Shown in pieces: positions 1 through 8,100 of a stretch of DNA of 12,472 nucleotides. The DNA is from an uncultured Arcobacter sp. (GTDB lineage: Bacteria > Campylobacterota > Campylobacteria > Campylobacterales > Arcobacteraceae), in NCBI GenBank assembly GCA_913054415.1, contig CAJXII010000028.1:1-12472 (forward strand), read 5' to 3'. Below the pieces are notes generated by a model. That model had not been told where the DNA came from. It made no database searches and was given only the letters and a program-made list of their open reading frames with translations. Numbering within the stretch: position 1 is the first letter of the stretch; each line of letters starts with the position of its first letter. The translations under genes and the position numbers were made by a program.

Positions 1-6
1 TTATTT

Positions 7-51
7 TATAGTATAAGTTAATCTATATAAACATAAAAAATCAAACAAGGA
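7..51 (+). promoter_or_regulatory. Possible -10 element and ribosome binding site of the STAS-like gene
   Basis: A TATAGT hexamer at 7-12 resembles a sigma70 -10 box, and AAGGA at 47-51 is a good Shine-Dalgarno sequence six bases before the ATG at 58. Any -35 element would lie before the window, so the promoter part is weak and the ribosome binding site is the firmer call. Confidence 0.35.
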
Positions 52-57
52 CAATAG

Positions 58-666
58 ATGAAAAATTCAAAAGAGCATGGTATAAATATAGGTATCAAAA
101 GAGTTGATAATAATTTTTTTATAAAATTAGAAGCTATAGGAATGTTAACCCATGAAGATTATAAAATTATGGTTCCTATGATTGAAAATGCTATAAAGGG
201 AATTCAACATCCCGAATTAAAAGTATTATTTGATGGAACAAATTTTGATGGTTGGGAAACAAGAGCTATGTGGGATGATTTAAAATTTGGATTATCTCAT
301 ATTGGATCTTTTACAAAAATAGCTTTTGTTGGTAAAAATGATTGGGAACAAACAGCTATTAAAATAGCAAATTGGTTCTCTATAGTTGATGATATAAGAT
401 ATTTTAAAAACTTGGATGAAGCTTATGAATGGATTATGTTAGATGAGTTAGATACTAAAGATCCTGTCAAAAAAGATCTACTTCAACGAGAAGATGATAT
501 ACAAAAAGAGTTACAAAGTTTATTTGAAAAACATTTATCAATTACAGATATAGATGTTCCTGAAGCAGATGATAAAAAAGCTGCTAATATTATTTTGGAT
601 ATTTTATCAAAACAATTAGATAACTTAAAAAAAGAAGTGATTTCTGGGAAATATGATAATTATTAA
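58..666 (+). CDS. STAS/SpoIIAA-like protein with a charged C-terminal extension
   Basis: This 202-residue cytoplasmic protein has an N-terminal domain (about residues 8-128) that resembles the SpoIIAA-like STAS family. The diagnostic stretch is the Trp-rich segment around residues 65-82 (GWETRAMWDDLKFGL), followed by a KIAFVGKNDWEQ strand-turn and RYFKNLDEAYEW. Members of this family are small soluble proteins found in many bacteria, with possible lipid- or partner-binding roles; no enzyme activity is established. Residues about 129-202 are an unusual addition, rich in Asp, Glu and Lys, predicted by eye to be helical and perhaps coiled-coil, with no motif I recognise. The start is fixed by AAGGA upstream. 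The stop codon lies inside a 30-bp palindrome shared with the lpxR leader. There is no visible link to the BREX genes further right. Confidence 0.75.
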   Translation: MKNSKEHGINIGIKRVDNNFFIKLEAIGMLTHEDYKIMVPMIENAIKGIQHPELKVLFDGTNFDGWETRAMWDDLKFGLSHIGSFTKIAFVGKNDWEQTAIKIANWFSIVDDIRYFKNLDEAYEWIMLDELDTKDPVKKDLLQREDDIQKELQSLFEKHLSITDIDVPEADDKKAANIILDILSKQLDNLKKEVISGKYDNY

Positions 667-681
667 TTAATAATTATCATA
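652..681. repeat. Perfect 30-bp AT-only-stem palindrome at the stas/lpxR junction
   Basis: Bases 652-666 are the exact reverse complement of 667-681 (arms TATGATAATTATTAA and TTAATAATTATCATA). The sequence includes the upstream stop codon (664-666) and ends four bases before the lpxR ATG. As RNA it could fold into a hairpin covering the usual ribosome-binding region. As DNA it could be a dimeric regulator's operator. It is not followed by a T tract, so a classical terminator is unlikely. Confidence 0.6.
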
Positions 682-685
682 AACT

Positions 686-1615
686 ATGAAAATATTTAAT
701 TTAAAACTTTTTATATTAATAGTATTATTATATACATATTCTAATGCCAATGTTTTAAGTATTATAACTGACAACGATGCCTTTGTTTCTAAAGCAGATG
801 GTCGATACACAGGTGGACTTTTTATTAATTGGTTAAAAGAGAACAATAATAGTAAAGCAAACTCTACATATGCTATATCATTTTCAAATATTTTATATAC
901 TCCAGATGATTATAATTCAACAGAGCCAATTTTAGATGATATTCCTTATGCTGGATATATGAAATTTAATTTTTTATATTATAAATACTCTAATAATTAT
1001 TTTCATGAATTTGGATTTAATATTGGTGCTGTAGGACCAATAACTCATGATAAAGAGATACAAGAAGCTATACATAGACCCTTGGGCGCTCCTATTTTTA
1101 AAGGTTGGGATACACAACTAGATAACCAACTAATGTTAGGAATATCATACAATTATGCTACTAAAACCAAACCTATTGATATAGGAATTAGTAAATTTGA
1201 TTGGACTAATAATATTAGAGTCAATATTGGTAATTTTTACACAGGAGCTTTAGCTTCCACATCTTTTCGTTTTGGTAATCATCTAAAAAATATGTTTATC
1301 ACTACAGGTAATTTTATAGGAGACAATGAATCACATCTGCTAAATTTCAAACAACATCAAGATTTTAGTTGGTTTATATCTGTTGGATTTTTTACCAACA
1401 AAATATATAAATATTATATAATAGATGAAGCAATAAAAAATGGCTATACTTTAAGTAAATTAAATCGTGTCACAGGAAATCAGATTAGTTATAATCTTTT
1501 TTATAATAATACTCAATATACATTATCTATTGAATCAATATATATACATAATGACAATGTATTAACAAATACACAAAAGAGATGGGGAACAATCTCCATA
1601 ACTTGGAGATATTAG
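686..1615 (+). CDS. lpxR: Outer-membrane lipid A 3'-O-deacylase, LpxR family (DUF2219)
   Basis: This 309-residue protein starts with a signal peptide (residues 1-21, hydrophobic FILIVLLYTY core, cleavage after SNA). LpxR enzymes are outer-membrane beta-barrels that remove the 3'-linked acyl chains of lipid A, altering LPS recognition by hosts. With cleavage after Ala21, the Asn-Asp pair N30-D31 becomes mature residues 9-10, as in the Salmonella active site. The GRYTGG motif (39-44), the conserved His130 and the downstream KGWDTQL segment (139-145) also fit the family. The chain ends in an aromatic residue (WRY), as barrel proteins do. The family fit is good, but the exact activity is inferred. 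No Shine-Dalgarno sequence is visible: the ATG follows directly on a palindrome, so coupling or structure-dependent initiation is possible. Confidence 0.82.
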   Translation: MKIFNLKLFILIVLLYTYSNANVLSIITDNDAFVSKADGRYTGGLFINWLKENNNSKANSTYAISFSNILYTPDDYNSTEPILDDIPYAGYMKFNFLYYKYSNNYFHEFGFNIGAVGPITHDKEIQEAIHRPLGAPIFKGWDTQLDNQLMLGISYNYATKTKPIDIGISKFDWTNNIRVNIGNFYTGALASTSFRFGNHLKNMFITTGNFIGDNESHLLNFKQHQDFSWFISVGFFTNKIYKYYIIDEAIKNGYTLSKLNRVTGNQISYNLFYNNTQYTLSIESIYIHNDNVLTNTQKRWGTISITWRY

Positions 1616-1621
1616 TTCCCT
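1584..1621. terminator. Nested hairpin at the lpxR 3' end, possible bidirectional terminator
   Basis: An outer stem GGGAAC (1585-1590) pairs with GTTCCC (1615-1620), with a further G-U pair at 1584/1621. It encloses a perfect inner stem, ATCTCCA (1592-1598) with TGGAGAT (1604-1610), and a five-base loop. The structure spans the lpxR stop codon and lies between two convergent genes. The T-rich run after it is modest on each strand (TCTTTAGATTT on the + strand, CTCTTTTGT on the - strand), so terminator function is probable but not certain. Confidence 0.5.
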
Positions 1622-1629
1622 CTTTAGAT

Positions 1630-3321
1630 TTAGAATAAATCTGTTCTTAATACTGCTCCATGAGAGGCATTTGTAACTAAACTTCTATATTGTTTTAACC
1701 AAGAAGATTTTAGTTCTTTTTTATAAGGTTTAAATTCTGCTTTTCTTTTAGCAATCTCATCATCACTAAGTTTAACCTCTAAAATATATTTATCTACATC
1801 TAAATGTATCTCATCACCATCTTTTAAAAGTCCTATCATTCCACCCTCTGCAGCTTCTGGTGAAACATGACCAATACTAGCTCCTCTAGTAGCTCCACTA
1901 AATCGTCCATCAGTAATAAGTGCAACTTTATCTCCAAGTCCCATACCCATAATCAAACTTGTTGGTGCTAACATCTCTTGCATACCAGGACCACCTTTTG
2001 GACCTTCATATCTGATTACTACAACATTTCCAGCTTGAACTTTTCCATCTATAATACCTGCTATTGCTTCATCTTGCGAATCAAAACAAACAGCTGTTCC
2101 TGTAAAAGATCTATCACCTATAATACCTGCTGTTTTAATCACTGCTCCTTGAGTTGCTAAATTTCCATAAAGTATAGCTAAACCACCAACTTTAGAGTAA
2201 GGATTTTCAAGTGTATGTATAATATTTAAATCTTTTATAGTTGCATTTGCTATTCTTTCTTTGATAGATTCACCTGTAATTGTTGGATTGTCAAGTAATA
2301 TATCTCCTCTTTTGTCCATCTCATGCATTACTGCACTAACTCCACCAGCTTTATCTATATCTTGCATATGAACTGTAGTAAGTGATGGAGAAATTTTAGC
2401 AATATGAGATACTTTTTTACTAATAGTATTGATATCTTTTAGCTCAAAATTTGCATTTGCTTCTTTTGCAATAGCCAACATATGAAGAACTGTATTAGAT
2501 GAACCACCCATTGCCATATCAACAGCAAAAGCATTTCTAACGGCATTTTCATTTAAAATATTTGTTATATTGAATTTAGCTTTATTTTTAGCATCCATTT
2601 TTGCTATCTCACAAATTCTTCTAGCTGCTTTTCTGTATAGCTCTTCTCTCTCTTTTGTAAGTGCTAAGATAGTTCCATTACCAGGCAAAGCTATACCCAT
2701 AGCTTCCATAAGAGTATTCATACTATTTGCTGTAAACATACCACTACAAGATCCACCACTAGGACAAGCATTACATTCTAGATCTGTTAAATCATCTGCT
2801 GTTATCTCTCCTGTTTCAAATTTACCAACACCTTCAAATACAGTTGCTAAATCTATAGGTTCACCATCTTTTGCATAACCTTTTGCCATAGGACCACCAC
2901 TTACAAATACTGTTGGAACATCAACTCTTAATGCTCCCATAATCATACCAGGAACTATCTTATCACAATTTGGTATTGCTATCATAGCATCAAGTTTATG
3001 TGCATTCATCACTGTTTCTATACTATTTGCAATAATCTCACGACTTGGAAGAGAAAAAAGCATACCATCATGCCCCATAGCAATACCATCATCAACCCCA
3101 ATAGTATTAAACTCAAATGGCACACAACCAGCTTTTCTTATCTCATCTTTTATAATATCTGATACTTTATCTAAAAAGAAATGTCCAGGAATAATCTCTA
3201 TAAATGAGTTGGCAACTCCAATAAACGGTTTGTCAAAATCCTCATCTTTTAATCCTGTAGCTCTTAATAAAGATCTATGCGGTGCTCTATTGTAACCTTT
3301 TTTTACTTCATCACTTCTCAT
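1630..3321 (-). CDS. ilvD: Dihydroxy-acid dehydratase
   Basis: The 563-residue enzyme dehydrates 2,3-dihydroxyisovalerate and 2,3-dihydroxy-3-methylvalerate to the 2-keto acids that precede valine, leucine, isoleucine and pantothenate. It is a cytoplasmic Fe-S enzyme of the IlvD/Edd family. Visible signatures are GVDDG (75-79, Mg-binding aspartates), CDKIVPGM (119-126, with a cluster cysteine and the lysine that is carbamylated in the family) and ECNACPSGGSCSGMFTANSM (182-201, with C183, C186 and C192). Full length compared with related bacterial enzymes, with no frame break. It reads toward lpxR. The start is supported by AAAGGA a few bases upstream and a TATAAT box about 27 bases before the ATG. 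It looks like a single housekeeping gene, unrelated to the defence locus. Confidence 0.97.
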   Translation of the reverse strand: MRSDEVKKGYNRAPHRSLLRATGLKDEDFDKPFIGVANSFIEIIPGHFFLDKVSDIIKDEIRKAGCVPFEFNTIGVDDGIAMGHDGMLFSLPSREIIANSIETVMNAHKLDAMIAIPNCDKIVPGMIMGALRVDVPTVFVSGGPMAKGYAKDGEPIDLATVFEGVGKFETGEITADDLTDLECNACPSGGSCSGMFTANSMNTLMEAMGIALPGNGTILALTKEREELYRKAARRICEIAKMDAKNKAKFNITNILNENAVRNAFAVDMAMGGSSNTVLHMLAIAKEANANFELKDINTISKKVSHIAKISPSLTTVHMQDIDKAGGVSAVMHEMDKRGDILLDNPTITGESIKERIANATIKDLNIIHTLENPYSKVGGLAILYGNLATQGAVIKTAGIIGDRSFTGTAVCFDSQDEAIAGIIDGKVQAGNVVVIRYEGPKGGPGMQEMLAPTSLIMGMGLGDKVALITDGRFSGATRGASIGHVSPEAAEGGMIGLLKDGDEIHLDVDKYILEVKLSDDEIAKRKAEFKPYKKELKSSWLKQYRSLVTNASHGAVLRTDLF

Positions 3322-3347
3322 TGATATCCTTTGTTTAAATTTTTCGT

Positions 3348-3353
3348 ATTATA
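3348..3353 (-). promoter_or_regulatory. -10 box of the ilvD promoter
   Basis: The - strand reads TATAAT here, giving a short leader of roughly 20 bases that includes the AAAGGA ribosome binding site. No convincing -35 hexamer is present, which is common in Campylobacterota promoters. Confidence 0.55.
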
Positions 3354-3411
3354 CAATATTTTCCCTAATTAGTTATAAAAAAATAAATTTCAAAAAAAAG
3401 ATAAAAAAGCC

Positions 3412-3440
3412 TTGACAAATAAAAAAAAGAGTGCTATAAT
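3412..3440 (+). promoter_or_regulatory. Perfect-consensus sigma70 promoter of the tRNA pair
   Basis: TTGACA (3412-3417) and TATAAT (3435-3440) are separated by exactly 17 bases. This ideal promoter fits a strongly expressed tRNA transcript starting about 3447, roughly 60 bases before tRNA-Leu. It is divergent from the ilvD promoter. Confidence 0.85.
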
Positions 3441-3505
3441 TCCAGTCCAAATTAAGAACAGTTAGTTTTTAATTTCTACCTTTGAATATATTTTATTCAA
3501 AAAGT

Positions 3506-3593
3506 GCGAGTGTGGCGGAATAGGTAGACGCGTTGGACTTAAAATCCAATTCCAGTTTTTGGAGTATCGGTTCAATTCCGATCATTCGCACCA
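3506..3593 (+). tRNA. tRNA-Leu (UAA anticodon)
   Basis: The acceptor strands GCGAGTG (3506-3512) and CATTCGC (3583-3589) pair with one G-U, followed by discriminator A and an encoded CCA. The anticodon stem TTGGA/TCCAA holds a seven-base loop with TAA at 3540-3542. The long variable arm and 88-base length fit a class II leucine tRNA, and the T arm has the usual GGTTCAATTCC pattern. Confidence 0.96.
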
Positions 3594-3609
3594 CTTTTAT
3601 TTTTATTGT

Positions 3610-3698
3610 AGAGAGTTGACAGAGTTGGTCGAATGTACCGGTTTTGAAAACCGGCGAGGGTCACACCTCCGGGGGTTCGAATCCCCCACTCTCTGCCA
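3610..3698 (+). tRNA. tRNA-Ser (UGA anticodon)
   Basis: The acceptor strands AGAGAGT (3610-3616) and ACTCTCT (3688-3694) are followed by discriminator G and an encoded CCA. The anticodon stem CCGGT/ACCGG encloses TTTGAAA, with anticodon TGA at 3645-3647. It has the long variable arm of serine tRNAs and a clear T arm (GGGGGTTCGAATCCCCC). It lies 16 bases after tRNA-Leu, presumably in the same transcript. The defence locus begins directly downstream, which makes its 3' end a candidate integration site. Confidence 0.95.
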
Positions 3699-3840
3699 GA
3701 ACGAATTTCATCCCTGTTTATCTTTGTTCACGCCAATTCAAAAAATAAGTGCAATACACGATGCAGTCTTAATTTATAAACCAATGCAAAATTTATATTA
3801 TTATTATTATTTTGAAATATGCTCTTATAAATCATTAAAT

Positions 3841-3860
3841 GGCATTTTACAAATGCCTTT
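3841..3860 (+). terminator. Possible weak terminator after the tRNA pair
   Basis: A perfect 7-bp stem (GGCATTT with AAATGCC) around a TAC loop is followed by TTTAATATTAATT. Such a short stem with an interrupted T tract would be a weak terminator, insulating the tRNA transcript from brxA. It could also be an operator. Confidence 0.35.
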
Positions 3861-3885
3861 AATATTAATTATATACAAAAAATGA

Positions 3886-3922
3886 TAGAATATATCTAAA
3901 TATATAAACATAATTTTGGTGG
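3886..3922 (+). promoter_or_regulatory. Likely brx operon promoter (-10) and ribosome binding site
   Basis: TAGAAT (3886-3891) is a plausible -10 box about 40 bases before the brxA ATG, without a clear -35. The ribosome binding site is poor, with only GGTGG (3918-3922) at usable distance. All BREX genes lie downstream on the same strand, mostly overlapping or close together, so this may drive the whole operon. Confidence 0.4.
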
Positions 3923-3931
3923 TTTGGATTT

Positions 3932-4558
3932 ATGAATACAACATATCTTTTATCTTTTACAGCAGCTTCATTACAATATTATGAATCAGAAACTATTGCC
4001 ACTCTTTATAAAGAAACTCTTAGTTGGGACCAAGTAGCCAAAAGTGTTATAGATGACAATGCTTTACAAAAAAAAACAATATCTACTAGAAAAAGAGAGT
4101 TTATAGAATTAAAAAAAAGACTTCAATCTCTAACATTGGAACAACTTGCATATTATGCAGAGGCAACAAGTAGTGATATAAAAAATCTTACTATGTTAAG
4201 TTGTTTTAAACTTTATGCTTTTATATCTGATTTTGCAACTGAAGTTATAAGAAACAAATTACTTCTTTTCGATTTTAAACTTATAAATAGTGATTATGAA
4301 GCATTTTATGATAGTAAAAAAGTTGCTTATGACAATCTCAATACTATCTCACAATCTTCACAATACAAACTAAAACAAGTGATGTTTAAGATGTTTGAAC
4401 AAGCAGAATTTATAGATAGTGTGAAAAATAAAAATATTCAAAAACCGTATCTTAGTGAAGAACTCATAAAACTAATAGTGCAAGATAATCCAAAATACCT
4501 TAGTAGTTTTTTATACAGTGATAATGAAATAAATGATTTTATAAAGAGGTATAAATGA
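3932..4558 (+). CDS. brxA: BREX protein BrxA (DUF1819)
   Basis: This 208-residue protein matches the BrxA family in size, position and N-terminal pattern (LLSFTAASLQYYESETIATLY, residues 7-27), with basic helices such as TRKREFIELKKRL (52-64). BrxA is the first gene of type 1 BREX operons and has a DNA-binding winged-helix-type fold. It is a small accessory component whose need differs between systems. It overlaps brxB by four bases (ATGA), so the two are translationally coupled. The chain is complete. A run of nine A's (4068-4076, residues 46-49) is a slippage-prone site, but the frame is intact here. Identification rests on family resemblance plus the adjacent brxB and brxC. Confidence 0.9.
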   Translation: MNTTYLLSFTAASLQYYESETIATLYKETLSWDQVAKSVIDDNALQKKTISTRKREFIELKKRLQSLTLEQLAYYAEATSSDIKNLTMLSCFKLYAFISDFATEVIRNKLLLFDFKLINSDYEAFYDSKKVAYDNLNTISQSSQYKLKQVMFKMFEQAEFIDSVKNKNIQKPYLSEELIKLIVQDNPKYLSSFLYSDNEINDFIKRYK

Positions 4559-5136
4559 AATTAGAATCTTTAGATTTAAAATATGATAAACTTTTTAATA
4601 ATCTTAAAAAAAAGAGTTTTTTATCTATGAGTGCATTGGGTGGTGAGATACCATTTTATATCGTGCCGTATAATCCCAAACAAGAAAATGAAATAATACA
4701 AAAAACCAAACAATTAAAAGACCGCTTAGGGCGTGATGGTATTAGCATCTATGAGATTAACTTATTTGATTTATCTCTTAGTATGCTTGAAGAGAGAGGA
4801 ATACTTAATAAAGTAATTGAAAAAGAAAAAGACTTATCAAAATCTAAACTTTTTAAAACACTTCAAGGTGTTCTTGATAGTGAAACAAAACTGATACCAC
4901 AAATTGAAATATTAGCAAAAGAGAATTTATCAGATATGTTGTTTTTAACAGGTATTGGTCAAGTTTTCCCATTTATTCGTTCTCATACTATACTAAACAA
5001 TCTTCAAAATTATATAAAAGACAGACCAACAATTATGTTTTTTCCTGGGACATATACAACTGATCTTTCTTTATTTGACACATTAAAAGATGATAATTAC
5101 TATAGAGCATTTAATCTTAATACTCTAAACTTATAA
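4555..5136 (+). CDS. brxB: BREX protein BrxB (DUF1788)
   Basis: At 193 residues this is the usual BrxB length. Family hallmarks are the strand PFYIVPYNPKQENEI (residues 29-43), LGRDGISIYEINLFDLSL (58-75) and the C-terminal LFLTGIGQVFPFIRSH (129-144) followed by PTIMFFPGTYT (158-168). BrxB is a small soluble protein required for type 1 BREX defence and is thought to help assemble the BrxC/PglZ/PglX complex. No catalytic motif is evident. It starts inside the brxA stop (ATGA overlap), and its stop overlaps the AAAGGA ribosome binding site of brxC. Such tight packing indicates one transcript and fixed stoichiometry. Confidence 0.92.
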   Translation: MKLESLDLKYDKLFNNLKKKSFLSMSALGGEIPFYIVPYNPKQENEIIQKTKQLKDRLGRDGISIYEINLFDLSLSMLEERGILNKVIEKEKDLSKSKLFKTLQGVLDSETKLIPQIEILAKENLSDMLFLTGIGQVFPFIRSHTILNNLQNYIKDRPTIMFFPGTYTTDLSLFDTLKDDNYYRAFNLNTLNL

Positions 5137-5150
5137 AGGATAAAAAAGTG
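5135..5150 (+). promoter_or_regulatory. Ribosome binding site fixing a GTG start for brxC
   Basis: AAAGGA (5135-5140) sits seven bases before GTG at 5148-5150. The encoded protein then begins (M)IGQLFKKDIHRNIEGVVKAD, the normal BrxC N-terminus, so the non-ATG start is well supported. Confidence 0.8.
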
Positions 5151-8100
5151 ATTGGACAATTATTTAAAAAAGATATACACAGAAATATTGAAGGTGTTGT
5201 AAAAGCTGATAATTTAAGTGATGAGGCTGTATTTCAAGAGGTTGATGAGTATGTTATAACAAGAGATTTAAATCAAAAACTAGATGATTTTTTTAGTGAA
5301 TATTCTTCTACTTTAAATAAAAATACCCAAAATATTGGGGTATGGATCTCTGGACATTTTGGAAGCGGTAAATCTCACTTGCTTAAAATACTATCTTATA
5401 TCCTTACAAATAAACGAGAACATTCAGACTTAATCGGAGAGTTATTTCTTGAAAAGATAGATGTTGATGATTTTGAATTAAAAGCAAATATACAAAAAGC
5501 CCTCTCTTCACAATCTGAAACTATTTTATTTAATATCGATCAAAAATCAGATATAGGAAGTAAAAATCAAGATGATGCGATTCTTAGTGTATTTATGAAG
5601 GTATTTAACGAACTAAGAGGATACTATTCTAAATTTGGTTATATTGCTAAGTTTGAGAGTGATCTTGATAAAAGAGGTAAGTTTGATAGTTTTAAACAAA
5701 AGTTTAAAGAGTTTAGTAGTGAAAGTTGGGAAAGTGGAAGAGAAACAATCTTTTTAGAGAGTGACAACCTTGCCAAAGCACTTGCAAGTGTTGATAATAT
5801 ATCAATAGAAAGTGCAAAAGATCTAATAGATAAATATGAAGAAAACTACTCTTTAAGTATTGAAGAATTTGCCAATGATGTAAAAGATTATATCGATACA
5901 AAAGAAGATGGGTTTAGATTGGTATTTTTTGTAGATGAAGTTGGTCAATATATTGGAGACAATACAAAACTAATGTTAAACTTACAAACTATTGTAGAAA
6001 CATTAGCAACAGTTTGTGGTGGTCAAGCTTGGATTATTGTAACTTCTCAATCTGCTGTTGATAGCTTGGTAAATACCAATGTGCAGATGCAAAATGATTT
6101 TTCTAAAATTATGGGTCGTTTTAAGGTAAAACTTAACCTTACAAGTCAAAATGCAAATGAAGTTATTCAAAAAAGATTATTAGAAAAAACAGAAAATGCA
6201 AAACAAGACTTAGATACAATTTACTCAAAAGTTAAAAATTCTTTATCTTCTATTATCCATTTTCAAGATAGAAGCAGACAATATCAAAACTATAAAAATT
6301 CAAATCATTTTGCTCTTGTGTATCCATTTGTGCCTTATCAGATGGATCTATTTCAATCTTGTATAGCAGGATTATCAACTCACAGTATTTTTCAAGGGAA
6401 ACATCAATCAACAGGTGAGAGAAGTATGCTTGATGTTGTTCAAAATATTGCCAAAAAGATTTCAAATCAACCCATAGGAAGCATAGCAACTTATGATATG
6501 TTTTTTGATGGATTATCTTCTATTATTCGAGGTGATGTTCAAACCCAAATACAAAAAGCTTCAGATATACTTGAACCTTTTGAAACTAAAGTATTAAAAA
6601 CTCTTTTTATGATTAAATATGTAAAAGAATTTACACCAAACATAGATAATATTACAACTTTACTTGTAGATGATATTATCAATATAGATATTAGTAAACT
6701 AAAAAAACAAGTTCAAAATGCATTAAATACACTTGCAAACCAAACATATATTCAAAAAGTTTCAGATCAGTATGAGTTCTTAACCGATATTGAAAAAGAT
6801 ATAGAACAAGAGATCAAATCTACTGAAATTGAAAACAATGATATAGTTCTAGAACTTATAGGGTGGATTTATGATGATATTGTAAGACTCAATAAAATTA
6901 AATATACACCAAACAAACAAAACTATCCATTTGCAAGAAAACTTGATGATATTATAGTCAAAGGTAAAGAAGAAGAATTAATACTAAATATCATTACACC
7001 TTTAAACTCATTAGATTATGATGAAGAGAAACTTATTCATAAATCTTTAGCTAGTAATGATCTTATATTAGCACTTCCAAACTCTTATGATTTTATATCA
7101 GATTTGGAACTATATGTAAAAACAAAAAAATATATACCACAAAAACAAGGTGGAAATATATCAGATAATGAAAAAAATTTATTATTCAACAAAGCAAATG
7201 ATAACAATAAAAGAAGAGAAAAACTTCAAAATGATCTAAAGACTTTTATAGGGGAAGCAAAGATTTATCACAATGGTAAAATATTAGATATTAATACAAA
7301 AGATGTAAAATCAAAAATAGAAAATGCTTTTGAGATCTTAATCAAAAGCACTTATAGTTATATTGAGTTGTTACCAAAAATTTATGAAGAAAAAGATATA
7401 AGTATAATCTTAAATCAAAGTGATGACCTACTTACAGGAAGTGATGATGCACTAATTCCTGCTGAAACAGAAGTATTAACATATATTAAAAGGCAAAATA
7501 GTTCTCATAAAGCTATAACTATTACTAAGTTACTTGAACATTTTCAAGTTAGACCTTATGGCTGGTATCAAAACGCAATACTTGCACAAATAGCTTCACT
7601 ATTTTTAAAACAAAAAATTGATCTAAAACAAAACTCAACACCACTAAATAAACAAGAGGTTTTAGTAGCTCTTACAAATAATAGACAGTTTAACACTATC
7701 ATAGTTCCTAGAATAGATATAGATACAAAAAAGATACAACAAACAAAAAATATACTTTTAGAACTATATCCCAATATTTCATTTAACTCTACATCAACAA
7801 GAGATATTTACGATGTAGCAATGAAAGAAACAACTGACTTGATTTCAGCTTGTAGAAACTTTATGAACTTAAACTACCCATTTAATAGTGCATTTCAAGA
7901 AATTATTGATATTTTAATTCCTTTGGAGAAATTAACATCAGACAACTTATTTGATAAAGTGCCAAATATGGAAGAAAATTTACTTGATACCAAAGATGAT
8001 TTGATAGATCCTCTAATGGAATTTATGTATGGTGACAAAAGGAAAATATATGATAATATCAAAAAGTTTATAGATGAGAATAGTAATAATCTAAGATATA

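Larger units (their letters stand above)
3699..3931. other. Gap between tRNA-Ser and brxA
   Basis: There is no credible gene in this stretch. It holds five ATT units (3797-3811), a small hairpin (3841-3857) and the likely brxA promoter. The first 70 bases are less AT-rich than the rest, but I see no integrase remnant and no second copy of the tRNA 3' end. Confidence 0.5.

Noticed and set aside
3797..3811. ATT microsatellite upstream of brxA
   Set aside because: Only five units, far from the promoter spacer, so unlikely to switch expression.
3559..3885. Open reading frame across both tRNA genes and the following gap
   Set aside because: It runs through tRNA structure, has no ribosome binding site and encodes no family-like sequence.
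4068..4076. Run of nine A's in brxA as a phase-variation switch
   Set aside because: Runs of eight or nine A's occur by chance at several places in this AT-rich DNA, and the frame is intact; no evidence of variation from one sequence.
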